From NCBI GenBank assembly GCA_011523425.1, contig WTGU01000146.1, positions 1 through 64,000 on the forward strand: DNA of 64,000 bases, read 5' to 3'. This stretch comes from Alphaproteobacteria bacterium (GTDB lineage Bacteria > Pseudomonadota > Alphaproteobacteria > UBA828). The notes beneath the pieces are model-generated. The model had not been told where the DNA came from. It did not search any database and saw only the letters and a program-made list of their open reading frames with translations. This document shows positions 54,233-62,324 of the stretch, one piece after another; the first letter of the stretch is position 1, and the number at the start of each line of letters is the position of its first letter. The translations under genes and the position numbers were made by a program.

Positions 54233-55537
54233 TCAGCAGGGCTCGCCGAAGAAGCGGTCGAGCGCCCGCTCGATCGCGCCTGCGAGCACGCGCCGGTGGC
54301 TCCCGCTCCGCAACCGCTCCAGGTCCTCGTCGTTGGACAGGAAGCCCAGCTCGACCAGGACCGACGGGATGTCCGGCGCCTTGAGGACGCGGAAGTTGCC
54401 GAAGCGGTGGGAGCGCTTGACCAGCGGCGCCACGCGGCCGAGCTCCGGCAGCAGGCGGGCCGCGAGCGCCGCCGAGCAGTTCATCGTGTTCTGCTGGACC
54501 AGCGAGATCAGCACCTTCGCCGTGTCCTCGTCGTAGTCCTCCGAGAGATCGACGTCGGCGACGATGTCGGCCTTGTTCTCGCGTGCCGCGAGCTCGGCGG
54601 TCTCCAGGTCCGACGCCTCGTCAGAGAGCGTGTAGACCGAGACGCCCTGCACCCAAGGCTCGTCCACACGGTCGGCGTGGATGGAGAGGAATGCCTCGGC
54701 GTCCGCCTCCCGGGCGATGGAGACTCGGCGCCTCAGCGAGATCTTGCGGTCGCCGTCGCGTGTCATCACCGCGCGGTATCTGCCGCTCTCCTCGAGCGCC
54801 GCGCCGAGCTCGCGCGAGAAGGTCAGGACGAGGTTCTTCTCCTTCACCCCGTCCGCCGCGATGGCGCCGGGGTCGGCGCCGCCATGGCCGGCGTCGATCG
54901 CGATCAGGCGGGGCACGCGCGTTGCCGGCTTCTGCTGCGGCAGGGGCGGGGGCGCGCGCCGCTCGGTCTGCCGCGCGAGTGCCGGCGGCACCGGGGGCTC
55001 CGGGTCGGGGACGGCCTCCTCCGGCGGCGGCACGGGCCTGGCGGATCGCGCGACGGGTTCGGCGGATCGCGCGACGGGCCCGGTGGATCGCGCGATGGGC
55101 TCGGCGGCGGGAGTTGCCGTGATCGGGACCGCGCCGAAGTCCACCACCAGCCGGTGGACGGACGAGCCGCCCGCGCGCGGCGCCATCATGAATGTCCGCT
55201 GCACGGTGGCCGGGCGGGTGAGGTCGACCACGACGCGGGAGGTGTCCTGGCTGAATTGGCCGAAGCGCACCTGCACAACGCCCGCGCGGCCGATGGAGAG
55301 GGACCGCCCTCCCATCGCCCAGGCCACCGGCGGCAGGTCGACCACCAGCCGGTCCGGCCCGCTCAGCGTGGAGACCTCGAAGGTCGTCGCCTCGGTGAGG
55401 TCCAGGACCAGGCGGGTCCCGTCGCCGTACTCGCCGATGCGGACGTCGACCACCGACGGCGCGGCCAGCGCCCCGGCGGCGGCCATCGCCGAGAACAGCG
55501 AAACGAGTGCCGCAACCGCGAACCGGCGTCGCCACAT
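54233..55537 (-). CDS. amiC: N-acetylmuramoyl-L-alanine amidase (AmiC-like, AMIN + Amidase_3)
   Basis: This zinc amidase splits septal peptidoglycan. The 434-residue product has a signal peptide (FAVAALVSLFSAMAAAGALA, cut near 26), an AMIN domain (about 30-140; VVDVRIGEYGDGTRLVLDLTE) and a proline-rich linker with a seven-residue repeat. The Amidase_3 domain has zinc ligands in IAIDAGHGGADPGAI, the Glu/His region AFLSIHADRV, and VPSVLVELGFLSN near the end. It ends at GEPC. The ATG at 55537 was chosen over the GTG one codon before. PBP1A and prfB follow, as in related genomes. Confidence 0.93.
   Translation of the reverse strand: MWRRRFAVAALVSLFSAMAAAGALAAPSVVDVRIGEYGDGTRLVLDLTEATTFEVSTLSGPDRLVVDLPPVAWAMGGRSLSIGRAGVVQVRFGQFSQDTSRVVVDLTRPATVQRTFMMAPRAGGSSVHRLVVDFGAVPITATPAAEPIARSTGPVARSAEPVARSARPVPPPEEAVPDPEPPVPPALARQTERRAPPPLPQQKPATRVPRLIAIDAGHGGADPGAIAADGVKEKNLVLTFSRELGAALEESGRYRAVMTRDGDRKISLRRRVSIAREADAEAFLSIHADRVDEPWVQGVSVYTLSDEASDLETAELAARENKADIVADVDLSEDYDEDTAKVLISLVQQNTMNCSAALAARLLPELGRVAPLVKRSHRFGNFRVLKAPDIPSVLVELGFLSNDEDLERLRSGSHRRVLAGAIERALDRFFGEPC
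55026..55104. repeat. 21-bp coding repeat in the amidase linker
   Basis: About three copies of a 21-base unit coding for a Pro-Val-Ala-Arg-Ser based heptad in the linker between AMIN and catalytic domains. Length can vary in frame. Confidence 0.7.
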
Positions 55538-55662
55538 CACCGAATCGCACCATGTCCTGTCGGCATTGGCTTTCCTAATACCGGCAGTCGCCGAGTCTCG
55601 GCAACGCCTCCGCGCGGCGCGCCGCCGTGCTAGTCTTTGCGTGCGGCGGGGGGAGAGACCGG

Positions 55663-56439
55663 ATGGCGCGGAGCGACGACGGCGACGGGACGACGACGCG
55701 CAAGCCGCGCCGCTCGCGCGCGGAGAGCCGGGCCCGGCGCGAGCTCGCCGCCTGCTACCGCATGTTCTACCGGCGCGGCATGGACGACCTGATCTACACC
55801 CACCTCTCGGTGCGCATTCCCGACAGGCGCGACCGCTACCTCTTCATCGGCTTCGGCCAGCTCTTCGACGACGTCACGGCATCCGGCCTGATGACCGTCG
55901 ACATCGAGGGCCGCAACAGGGGCCGGGTGCCGGGCGAGGTCAACCCGGCGGGCTGGGTGGTGCACCGCACCGTCTTCGAGGCCGTGCCGGAGGCGGAAAG
56001 CGTGATGCACCTCCACACCGTGCCGGGCGTCGCCGTCTCGGCGCAGAAGGGCGGGCTGCTGCTGATCAACCAGTTCGCGATCACCCATGCCGGGCAGATC
56101 GCCTACCACGACTATGACGGCCCCGGCCTCAGGCCGGCCGAGCAGAAGACGCTGATCCGCGATCTCGGCGGCAAGCGCATGATGTTCCTGCGCAACCACG
56201 GCACGCTGACCTGGGGCCGTTCCATCGCCGAGGCCTTCACGCTCATGCACTATCTGGAGCGCACCTGCGAGATCCAGATCGCTGCCCAGGCGGGCGGTGC
56301 GCCGGTGCTGCCGCCGAAATCCGTGATCGAGCGGACCGCGGCGACGGGCCAGGGGACCGGCAACGTGGAGTGGGCGCGGATCGGCTTCGAGGCCCTGCTC
56401 CGCCGCCTCGACCGGGAGGACCCCTCCTACCGGCGCTAG
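55663..56439 (+). CDS. Class II aldolase/adducin family protein
   Basis: A 258-residue class II aldolase-fold protein. Metal ligands are seen in SVMHLHTVPGVAVSA (two His, about 112-126) and FLRNHGTLTWG (His about 177). The opening has DLIYTHLSVRIPD. The family includes fuculose- and ribulose-phosphate aldolases and decarboxylases; the substrate here is unknown. The ATG at 55663 follows a GGGGGGAGAG site. It is followed at 125 bp by a GlcD-like oxidoreductase on the same strand, so a hydroxy-acid or sugar-acid route is likely. Confidence 0.83.
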   Translation: MARSDDGDGTTTRKPRRSRAESRARRELAACYRMFYRRGMDDLIYTHLSVRIPDRRDRYLFIGFGQLFDDVTASGLMTVDIEGRNRGRVPGEVNPAGWVVHRTVFEAVPEAESVMHLHTVPGVAVSAQKGGLLLINQFAITHAGQIAYHDYDGPGLRPAEQKTLIRDLGGKRMMFLRNHGTLTWGRSIAEAFTLMHYLERTCEIQIAAQAGGAPVLPPKSVIERTAATGQGTGNVEWARIGFEALLRRLDREDPSYRR

Positions 56440-56564
56440 CGCGCCTTTTCGCTCACGGCAGCCGGCCGCCGAGCGCTTCCGCGCGCCTGTCGCGCATCCG
56501 CCGGAGACGGATGCGCTCTGGCGCGGCTGGCGCCGCTGGGGAGCGGCGCGCTATAGTGCCGCCC

Positions 56565-57959
56565 ATGGCAACCCTGCTCAGAAATACCGACACAGGAAGC
56601 GCGACCGACGCGCTCGGCGCGCTCCTCGGCGACCGGCTCTCCACATCGCAGGCGGTGTGCGAGCATCACGCGACCGGCGAGACCTACCACGCGCCGCGCC
56701 CGCCGGACGCCGTTGCCTTCCCCGAGACGACGGAGGAGGTCGCCGAGATCGTCCGCATCTGCGCCGCCCACGGCGTGCCCATGGTCCCCTATGGCGTCGG
56801 CACCTCGGTGGAGGGCAACGTCTGCGCGCTGGAGGGCGGCGTCACCCTCGACATGGGGCGCATGAACAACGTGCTCCGGGTGAGCCAGGAGGACCTCGAC
56901 GTCACCGTCCAGGCGGGCGTCACGCGCAAGCAGCTCAACACCCACCTGCGCGACACGGGCCTCTTCTTCCCCATCGACCCGGGCGCGGACGCGACGCTCG
57001 GCGGCATGACCGCGACGCGGGCCTCAGGCACCAACGCCGTGCGCTACGGCACCCTCAAGGAGAACGTGCTGGGGCTCACGGTGGTGCTGCCCGACGGGCA
57101 GGTCATCACCACCGGCGGGCGCGCGCGCAAGTCGGCGGCGGGCTACGACCTGACCCGGCTCTTCGTCGGCTCCGAGGGCACCCTCGGGATCATGACGGAG
57201 ATCACGCTGAAGCTTTACGGCATCCCCGAGGCGGTGTCCGCGGCGGTCTGCGCCTTCCCCTCGCTCGAGGCCGCGGTCAACACGGTGATCCTGACCATCC
57301 AGTCGGGCATCCCCATCGCCCGGGTGGAGCTGCTCGACGACATCCAGATGGACGCCTGCAACAAGTTCTCGAAGCTCGACTATGCGCCCAGGGACACGCT
57401 CTTCTTCGAGTTCCACGGCACCGAGCAGGGCGTCGCCGAGCAGGTCGAGCAGGTGCGCGAGATCGTGCAGGAGTTCGGCGGCTCCGACTTCCGCTGGGCG
57501 ACGAAGGCGGAGGAGCGGAACGCGCTCTGGCAGGCGCGGCACGACGTCTACTACGCCTGCCTCGCGCTGCAGCCCGGCAAGAAGGGCTGGGCGACGGACG
57601 TCTGCGTGCCGATCTCCCGTCTCGCCGAGTGCCTGATCGAGACCAAGGAGGAGCTCGACGCCTCGCCGCTGCTGGCCCCCATCGTGGGCCACGTGGGCGA
57701 CGGCAACTTCCACGTCTGCTTCCTCATCGATCCCGACGACGAGGCCGAGATGGCCGAGGCCAAGCGCCTCAACGGGCGCATGATCGACCGCGCGCTCGCC
57801 ATGGGCGGCACCTGCACCGGCGAGCACGGCATCGGCTGCGGCAAGCTCGACTACCTGGAGGTGGAGCACGGCGCCGGCGCCGTCGACCTGATGCGCACCA
57901 TCAAGCGCACCCTCGATCCCCACAACCTGATGAACCCGGGCAAGGTGGTCGTCGTCTGA
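56565..57959 (+). CDS. FAD-binding oxidoreductase, GlcD/D-lactate dehydrogenase type
   Basis: A 464-residue VAO/PCMH flavoprotein that oxidises 2-hydroxy acids such as D-lactate or glycolate. FAD-binding segments: VPMVPYGVGTSVEGN (about 72-86) and DPGADATLGGMTATRASGTNAVRYGT (about 138-163). The C-terminal domain has IVGHVGDGNFHVCFLI (metal/substrate His) and GGTCTGEHGIGCGK. Without GlcE/GlcF genes nearby, a D-lactate dehydrogenase-like single-subunit enzyme is more likely than glycolate oxidase. A TATAGT hexamer ends only seven bases before the ATG, which could mean a leaderless transcript. Confidence 0.88.
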   Translation: MATLLRNTDTGSATDALGALLGDRLSTSQAVCEHHATGETYHAPRPPDAVAFPETTEEVAEIVRICAAHGVPMVPYGVGTSVEGNVCALEGGVTLDMGRMNNVLRVSQEDLDVTVQAGVTRKQLNTHLRDTGLFFPIDPGADATLGGMTATRASGTNAVRYGTLKENVLGLTVVLPDGQVITTGGRARKSAAGYDLTRLFVGSEGTLGIMTEITLKLYGIPEAVSAAVCAFPSLEAAVNTVILTIQSGIPIARVELLDDIQMDACNKFSKLDYAPRDTLFFEFHGTEQGVAEQVEQVREIVQEFGGSDFRWATKAEERNALWQARHDVYYACLALQPGKKGWATDVCVPISRLAECLIETKEELDASPLLAPIVGHVGDGNFHVCFLIDPDDEAEMAEAKRLNGRMIDRALAMGGTCTGEHGIGCGKLDYLEVEHGAGAVDLMRTIKRTLDPHNLMNPGKVVVV

Positions 57960-57974
57960 GCGCCACCGGCGCTC
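57958..57974. terminator. Hairpin at the end of the FAD oxidoreductase gene
   Basis: GAGCGCC/GGCGCTC, a 7-bp perfect stem with an ACC loop, overlapping the stop codon. It sits in the 96-bp gap before the convergent TRAP operon and could act as terminator; no clear U-run. Confidence 0.5.
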
Positions 57975-58055
57975 GCCCGAGCGGCCTTCCACCAGCGCTT
58001 CTTTCCCAATGCGGCAGGGAACCCGGAACTCCCCGCCGGGCAGGGCAGACTCGCT

Positions 58056-59417
58056 CTAATCGAGCATCGTTCGCGGCAGCCACATGGCGATCTCGGGGAA
58101 GGCGATCACAAGCCCGAGCCCGATGAGCTGCAGGAACACGAAGGGAATGATGCCGCGGTAGATCTGCTGGATTCGCACTTCGGGCGGCGCCACGCCCTTC
58201 ATGTAGAAGAGGGCGAAGCCGAAGGGCGGCGTCAGGAACGAGGTCTGCAGGTTGACCGCCATCAGGATCGAGAACCAGTAGACCACCTCGAGCTTGGGAA
58301 CGTGGTCGCCGAAGTCGAGGCCCGCGAGGATCGGCGCGAACACCGGCAGCACGATCAGCGTGATCTCGATCCAGTCGAAGAAGAACCCGAGCAGGAAGGT
58401 CACGATCATCAGGATGAAGAGGATTCCCCAGGGCCCGACGCCGACGGAATAGACCAGGTCCTCGATCAGCTGGTCGCCGCCGAGCGAGCGGAAGACGTAG
58501 GAGAACGCCGTCGCGCCGACGAAGATGAAGAAGAGCATGCCGTTGGTGAGCGCCGTGCGCTCCACCACGTCGCGCAGCATCTTCCAGGAGAACTTGCGGT
58601 TGATGAGCGCCAGCAGCACCGCGCCGAAGGCGCCGACGCCGGCCGCCTCGGTGGGCGTCGCCCAGCCGAGCACGATCGAGCCCAGCACCAGCAGGATGAG
58701 GAAGACCGCCGGGATGAAGCCCCTGAGCATCAGGATGATCAGCTCGCGCGTGCTCTTGGGCCCCATCTCCTTGGGCAGCGGCGGCGCCAGGTGCGGTTTG
58801 AACCGGCACAGCGTGAAAATGTAGATGAAGTAGAGGCCCGCCAGCATCAGGCCGGGGAAGACCGCCGCGACGAAGAGCGTGCCGACCGAGCGGCCCAGCA
58901 GGTCCGCCATGATGACCAGCATGATGCTGGGCGGAATCAGGATGCCGAGCGTGCCGGACGACGCGATCGTCCCGGTGGCGAGCTCCATGTTGTACTTGCG
59001 CTGCAGCATGACCGGCAGCGCCATGAGGCTGATCATCACCACCGAGGCGCCGATGATGCCGGTGGTGGCGGCGAGGATCGTGCCCATCACCGTGACCGCG
59101 AGCGCGAGCCCGCCCGGCGTCCGCCTGAGCAGGACCTGCAGGCAGTAGAGCAGGTCGGCGGCGACGCCGGATCGTTCCAGCATCGTGCCCATGAAGATGA
59201 ACATGGGGATCGCCACCAGCACCAGGTTGTCGCCGATGCCCCAGATGCGGAGCGGCAGGTTGAAGAACTGGATGACGTGAAAGACGTCGAGCGCGGCGCC
59301 GAGGAAGCCGAAGGCCAGCGCCACGCCGCCGAGCACGAAACCGACCGGGAAGCCCGAGAACAGCAGGATCGCCAGCGCGCCGAACATGAACGCCGGCAGA
59401 TAGTCCTCGATGTACAT
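58056..59417 (-). CDS. dctM: TRAP transporter large permease (DctM)
   Basis: The 453-residue large membrane subunit of a TRAP transporter drives uptake with the sodium or proton gradient. Many hydrophobic segments are present, and family blocks include FIFMGTMLERSGVAADLLYCL (near 77-97), TIASSGTLGILIPPSIMLVIMADL, WATPTEAAGVGAFGAVLLALI and LTPPFGFALFYMKGVAP. It follows dctQ by six bases. Confidence 0.95.
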   Translation of the reverse strand: MYIEDYLPAFMFGALAILLFSGFPVGFVLGGVALAFGFLGAALDVFHVIQFFNLPLRIWGIGDNLVLVAIPMFIFMGTMLERSGVAADLLYCLQVLLRRTPGGLALAVTVMGTILAATTGIIGASVVMISLMALPVMLQRKYNMELATGTIASSGTLGILIPPSIMLVIMADLLGRSVGTLFVAAVFPGLMLAGLYFIYIFTLCRFKPHLAPPLPKEMGPKSTRELIILMLRGFIPAVFLILLVLGSIVLGWATPTEAAGVGAFGAVLLALINRKFSWKMLRDVVERTALTNGMLFFIFVGATAFSYVFRSLGGDQLIEDLVYSVGVGPWGILFILMIVTFLLGFFFDWIEITLIVLPVFAPILAGLDFGDHVPKLEVVYWFSILMAVNLQTSFLTPPFGFALFYMKGVAPPEVRIQQIYRGIIPFVFLQLIGLGLVIAFPEIAMWLPRTMLD

Positions 59418-59423
59418 GCCCTG

Positions 59424-60008
59424 CTAGTCCCGGCCCGCCATGGTGGGCTTGGGGGGCTCGGGCCTCTGCGGGGTGTCGTCGCTAAGGGCGCGACGGTGCT
59501 CGTCCGAGCCGAAGAGCTCGATGAACTTGCGCAGCACCACGGCAATCGAGGCCACGCCCAGGAAGAACATCCCGGCCGGCAGGAAGCCCTTGATCGCCCA
59601 GCGGTAGGGCAGGCCGGTGGCGGAGTCCGAGGCCTCGTTCAGGCTCCAGGAGCGCTCCACGAAATCCATCGCGAAGTAGAAGACGATGGCGCAGTAGGGG
59701 ATGGCGAAGACCAGGCAGCCGACGAACTCGATCCAGCGCTGCGTCGTGGGGCTGAAGCGCTCGTGCACCAGGCTGATCCGCACGTGCGCGTGCCTGAGAT
59801 AGGCGAAACCCAGGCAGAGCAGGAACAGCATCGCGTGCAGGTGCCACTCGCCCTCCTGCAGCTTGGTCGAGCCCAGCACCAGGAAGCGGCGGGTGATGAC
59901 GTCGAAGATAATGATGATCATCAGCGGGACCGAGATCCAGGCGCCGATGCGCCCGACCCAGGTCGTCACGGAATTGAGGACTCCCTCAACTCTCAGGAGA
60001 TACCGCAT
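59424..60008 (-). CDS. dctQ: TRAP transporter small permease (DctQ)
   Basis: The 194-residue small membrane subunit has four hydrophobic segments (for example WISVPLMIIIIFDVITRRF, AMLFLLCLGFAYLRHAHVRI, FVGCLVFAIPYCAIVFYFA and FLPAGMFFLGVASIAVVLRKF) and the VRISLVHE motif region of DctQ. A hydrophilic tail with PQRPEPPKP ends the protein. The length is usual. It precedes dctM and is separated from dctP by 122 bp that carry two strong hairpins. Confidence 0.92.
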   Translation of the reverse strand: MRYLLRVEGVLNSVTTWVGRIGAWISVPLMIIIIFDVITRRFLVLGSTKLQEGEWHLHAMLFLLCLGFAYLRHAHVRISLVHERFSPTTQRWIEFVGCLVFAIPYCAIVFYFAMDFVERSWSLNEASDSATGLPYRWAIKGFLPAGMFFLGVASIAVVLRKFIELFGSDEHRRALSDDTPQRPEPPKPTMAGRD

Positions 60009-60044
60009 GCAGTCCGCTACCGCTGCCCCGCCCAGACAATAGGG

Positions 60045-60123
60045 GAGCGCCGGAACGCGGTCTACACCGCCTCCGGCGCTCCTACGCTAGGCAGAAGCCG
60101 CGCGCCGTGGCGCGCGGCTTCTG
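60045..60123 (-). terminator. Two tandem hairpins between dctP and dctQ
   Basis: First on the minus strand: a 15-bp perfect stem at 60092-60106/60109-60123 with a tiny loop. Second: a 10-bp stem 60045-60054/60072-60081 with an inner GCGGT/ACCGC stem. Placed after the binding-protein gene, they probably attenuate or stabilise transcripts so that DctP is made in excess over the membrane subunits. Confidence 0.7.
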
Positions 60124-60130
60124 TTCGGCC

Positions 60131-61189
60131 TTAGTTCAGGTAACCGAGGTCCTTCCAGACCGCGTACTCGGCGCGGTACGCCTGGTAGGACTCCCACACC
60201 TTGGCGAAGTTCGCGTCACGCGCCGCGTCCTCGGCCGCGACCTCGTTCCACTTCTCCTCCAGCGTGTCCAGGATCTCCTGAGGCCAGCGGTGGATCGTGA
60301 CGCCCTTCTCCTGGAGCTCGGCCAGCGCCTTGCCCTGGATCGCCTCGCCCTCGGCCAGCCCCTCGCGGAAGGCATCGCCGCAGGAGACCTCGATCTGCGC
60401 CCGCTGGGTGTCGCTCAGCGCATCCCAGGCGGGTCGGTTCATGAGCAGCTCGAATATCGTGGCCTGCTGGTGCCAGCCGGGGAAGTAGTAGTGCTTGGCG
60501 ACCTGGTAGAAACCCAGGTTGAGGTCGATCGCCGGCATCGAGTATTCGGTGGCGTCGATCGAGCCACGCTCGAGCGCCGGGAAGATGTCGCCCCCGGCGA
60601 TGAGCTGGGTGGAGACGCCGATCTTCTCCATCACCTTGGCGCCGAGGCCGAAGAAGCGCATCTTCAGGCCGGCGAGATCGTCGATGGACGTGATCTCGCT
60701 ACGGAACCAGCCGGAGGCCTCGGGCGCGATGATGCCGCAGGGCAGCGACTTCAGGCCGTGCGGCTCGTAGATCGCATCCCACAGGTCGTAGCCGCCGCCG
60801 TAGTAGATCCAGCCCAGATACTCGCCCGCCCTCGGGCCGAACGGCACCGCGGCGAACATGGCGAGCGCAGGCTCCTTGCCGTACCAGTAGCCGGGGGTGG
60901 ACCAGCAGGCATCGACCGAGCCGGCGGAAACGGCGTCGAAGCACTCCTTCGCCGGGATCAGCGCGTTGGGCTCGAAGAACTTGAGCTGGATGTTGCCGCC
61001 CGAGATGCGGTCCAGCCTGTCCACCATGCTCTTGCCGAGAGTGCCGAGCTGGGTCAGGTTGCTGGGGAACCAGCTCGCCATGTTCCAGCGCACGCGCTCG
61101 TCCTCGGCCTGGGCGATGCCCGCCGTCAGCAGCGATGCGCTCAGCACGCCGGCGGCAAGGCCCGCCATGATCGTCTTGCGTAGTTTCAT
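60131..61189 (-). CDS. dctP: TRAP transporter substrate-binding protein (DctP)
   Basis: A 352-residue periplasmic binding protein with a clear signal peptide (IMAGLAAGVLSASLLTAGIAQA, cut near 28). DctP-family features: RWNMASWFPSNLTQLGTLGKSMVDRL after the signal, YWYGKEPALAMFAAVPFGPRAGEYLGWIYYGGG, GLKMRFFGLGAKVMEKIGVSTQLIAGGDIFPALERGSIDATEYSMPAIDLNLGFYQVAKHYYFPGWHQQ. The last segment carries the conserved arginine-type carboxylate site. It belongs to the group with mannonate- or lactate-type ligands; the ligand is not known. AGGGAGAG ribosome site before the ATG at 61189. Confidence 0.94.
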   Translation of the reverse strand: MKLRKTIMAGLAAGVLSASLLTAGIAQAEDERVRWNMASWFPSNLTQLGTLGKSMVDRLDRISGGNIQLKFFEPNALIPAKECFDAVSAGSVDACWSTPGYWYGKEPALAMFAAVPFGPRAGEYLGWIYYGGGYDLWDAIYEPHGLKSLPCGIIAPEASGWFRSEITSIDDLAGLKMRFFGLGAKVMEKIGVSTQLIAGGDIFPALERGSIDATEYSMPAIDLNLGFYQVAKHYYFPGWHQQATIFELLMNRPAWDALSDTQRAQIEVSCGDAFREGLAEGEAIQGKALAELQEKGVTIHRWPQEILDTLEEKWNEVAAEDAARDANFAKVWESYQAYRAEYAVWKDLGYLN

Positions 61190-61362
61190 TTGCTCTCCCT
61201 CCCATCGGGTCGTCGCGCCACGCGTCGGCGCGCGGTCGGTTTCTTGTCCCGGTGCCGGCGGTCCCGGTCCGGGCGGCGTCGCCCGTTCCCACGCCCTGGC
61301 GCACGCCAAGACGCCACGCTAGAACACACGCGAAGGCGCGGCAAGCGCCTCGGGAGCGGGCG

Positions 61363-62127
61363 ATGATCTATGTCAATCGGGCCGCACTGGTCACCGGCGG
61401 CGCCAGCGGCATCGGCCGCGAGATCGCGGGCCAGCTCGCCAGGCAGGGCGCCGCCGTGGCCGTCGCCGACATCAACCTGGAAGGCGCCGAGGAGGTCGCG
61501 GCGGCGCTGACGGACGGCGGCGCGAAGGCCGAGGCCATCGCCTGCGACGTGAGCCGGCCGGAGCAGGCCGACGCGATGGTCGCACGCGCCGTGGCGGCCT
61601 TCGGCGCGGTCGACATCCTGGTGCACAGCGCCGGCGTCGGCGTCGAGCGCGGCTTCCTCGAGACGACGCCGGAGGAATGGCGGCGCATCCTCGACATCGA
61701 TCTCTCCGGCACCTTCTTCTGCGGCCAGGCGGCGGCGCGCCACATGAAGGAGCGCGGCTACGGCCGCATCGTCAACCTCGCGTCGACCGCCGGCGTGCGC
61801 GGCGGCACCGGACGCGCCGCCTACGGCACCGCCAAGGGCGGCGTCATCGCGCTCACCAAGGTGATGGCGGTGGAGCTCGCGCCCTACGGCATCACCGTGA
61901 ACGCGCTCGCGCCCGGCGCCATCGAGACCGAGCTTGTGGCGAGGATGCATTCGGCTGAGACGCGCACGGTCTACCGCGCCGGCATTCCGCTCGACCGCTA
62001 CGGCACGCCGGAGGAGACCGCGGCCGCAGCCCTCTTCCTCGCGAGCGAGGAGGCCCGCTACGTCACCGGGCACGTGCTCGCGGTCGACGGCGGCTTTCTC
62101 GCAGCCGGCGTGATGCACCGGCGCTAG
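61363..62127 (+). CDS. Short-chain dehydrogenase/reductase
   Basis: A 254-residue classical SDR: cofactor motif ALVTGGASGIGREIA (8-22), VDILVHSAGVG, the serine in VNLASTAGVRGG, YxxxK in GRAAYGTAKGGVIALTK and the closing RYVTGHVLAVDGGFLA typical of FabG-like enzymes. Substrate unknown; the divergent TRAP operon suggests an imported hydroxy or keto compound. The ATG at 61363 is preceded by GGGAGCGGGCG. A large hairpin follows the stop by one base. Confidence 0.87.
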   Translation: MIYVNRAALVTGGASGIGREIAGQLARQGAAVAVADINLEGAEEVAAALTDGGAKAEAIACDVSRPEQADAMVARAVAAFGAVDILVHSAGVGVERGFLETTPEEWRRILDIDLSGTFFCGQAAARHMKERGYGRIVNLASTAGVRGGTGRAAYGTAKGGVIALTKVMAVELAPYGITVNALAPGAIETELVARMHSAETRTVYRAGIPLDRYGTPEETAAAALFLASEEARYVTGHVLAVDGGFLAAGVMHRR

Positions 62128-62128
62128 A

Positions 62129-62153
62129 GCGGATCCGTCTTTGACGGATCCGC
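62129..62153. terminator. 11-bp hairpin after the SDR gene
   Basis: GCGGATCCGTC pairs perfectly with GACGGATCCGC around a TTT loop, starting one base after the SDR stop. Terminator-like but without a U-run; it is also the first unit of the hairpin chain that follows. Confidence 0.65.
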
Positions 62154-62157
62154 GACA

Positions 62158-62220
62158 GGCCGCGACTGCGGCCCGCCGCTTATGCGGCGCGCCCGCGCAG
62201 GCGCCGGCCGTTGCGCCGGC
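62158..62220. repeat. Chain of short-loop hairpins (intergenic set C)
   Basis: GGCCGC-GACT-GCGGCC (62158-62173), GCCGC-TTAT-GCGGC (62175-62188), GCGCC-(six)-GGCGC (62189-62204) and GCCGGC-(six)-GCCGGC (62203-62220). The first two keep the loops and order of units at 26529-26558, with different but still complementary stems. Confidence 0.78.
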
Positions 62221-62270
62221 AGGCGCGCGGTATCGAATGACGGCCGGCAGGCGCGCAGAATCGGATGACG
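62215..62270. repeat. 28-bp direct repeat, two copies
   Basis: Units 62215-62242 and 62243-62270 are identical at 25 of 28 positions, each starting GCCGGCAGGC and ending ATGACG; a third GCCGGC begins directly after. It follows the hairpin chain in the gap before the EamA gene. Confidence 0.8.
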
Positions 62271-62324
62271 GCCGGCTGCCGTGAGCGACAAAGAGCAAGA
62301 ACGCTTCCGATTAAAAGGGAGACT

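Noticed and set aside
62128-62324. Insertion sequence remnant after the SDR gene
   Set aside because: Direct and inverted repeats are present, but no transposase fragment, no terminal inverted repeats and no target duplication were seen.
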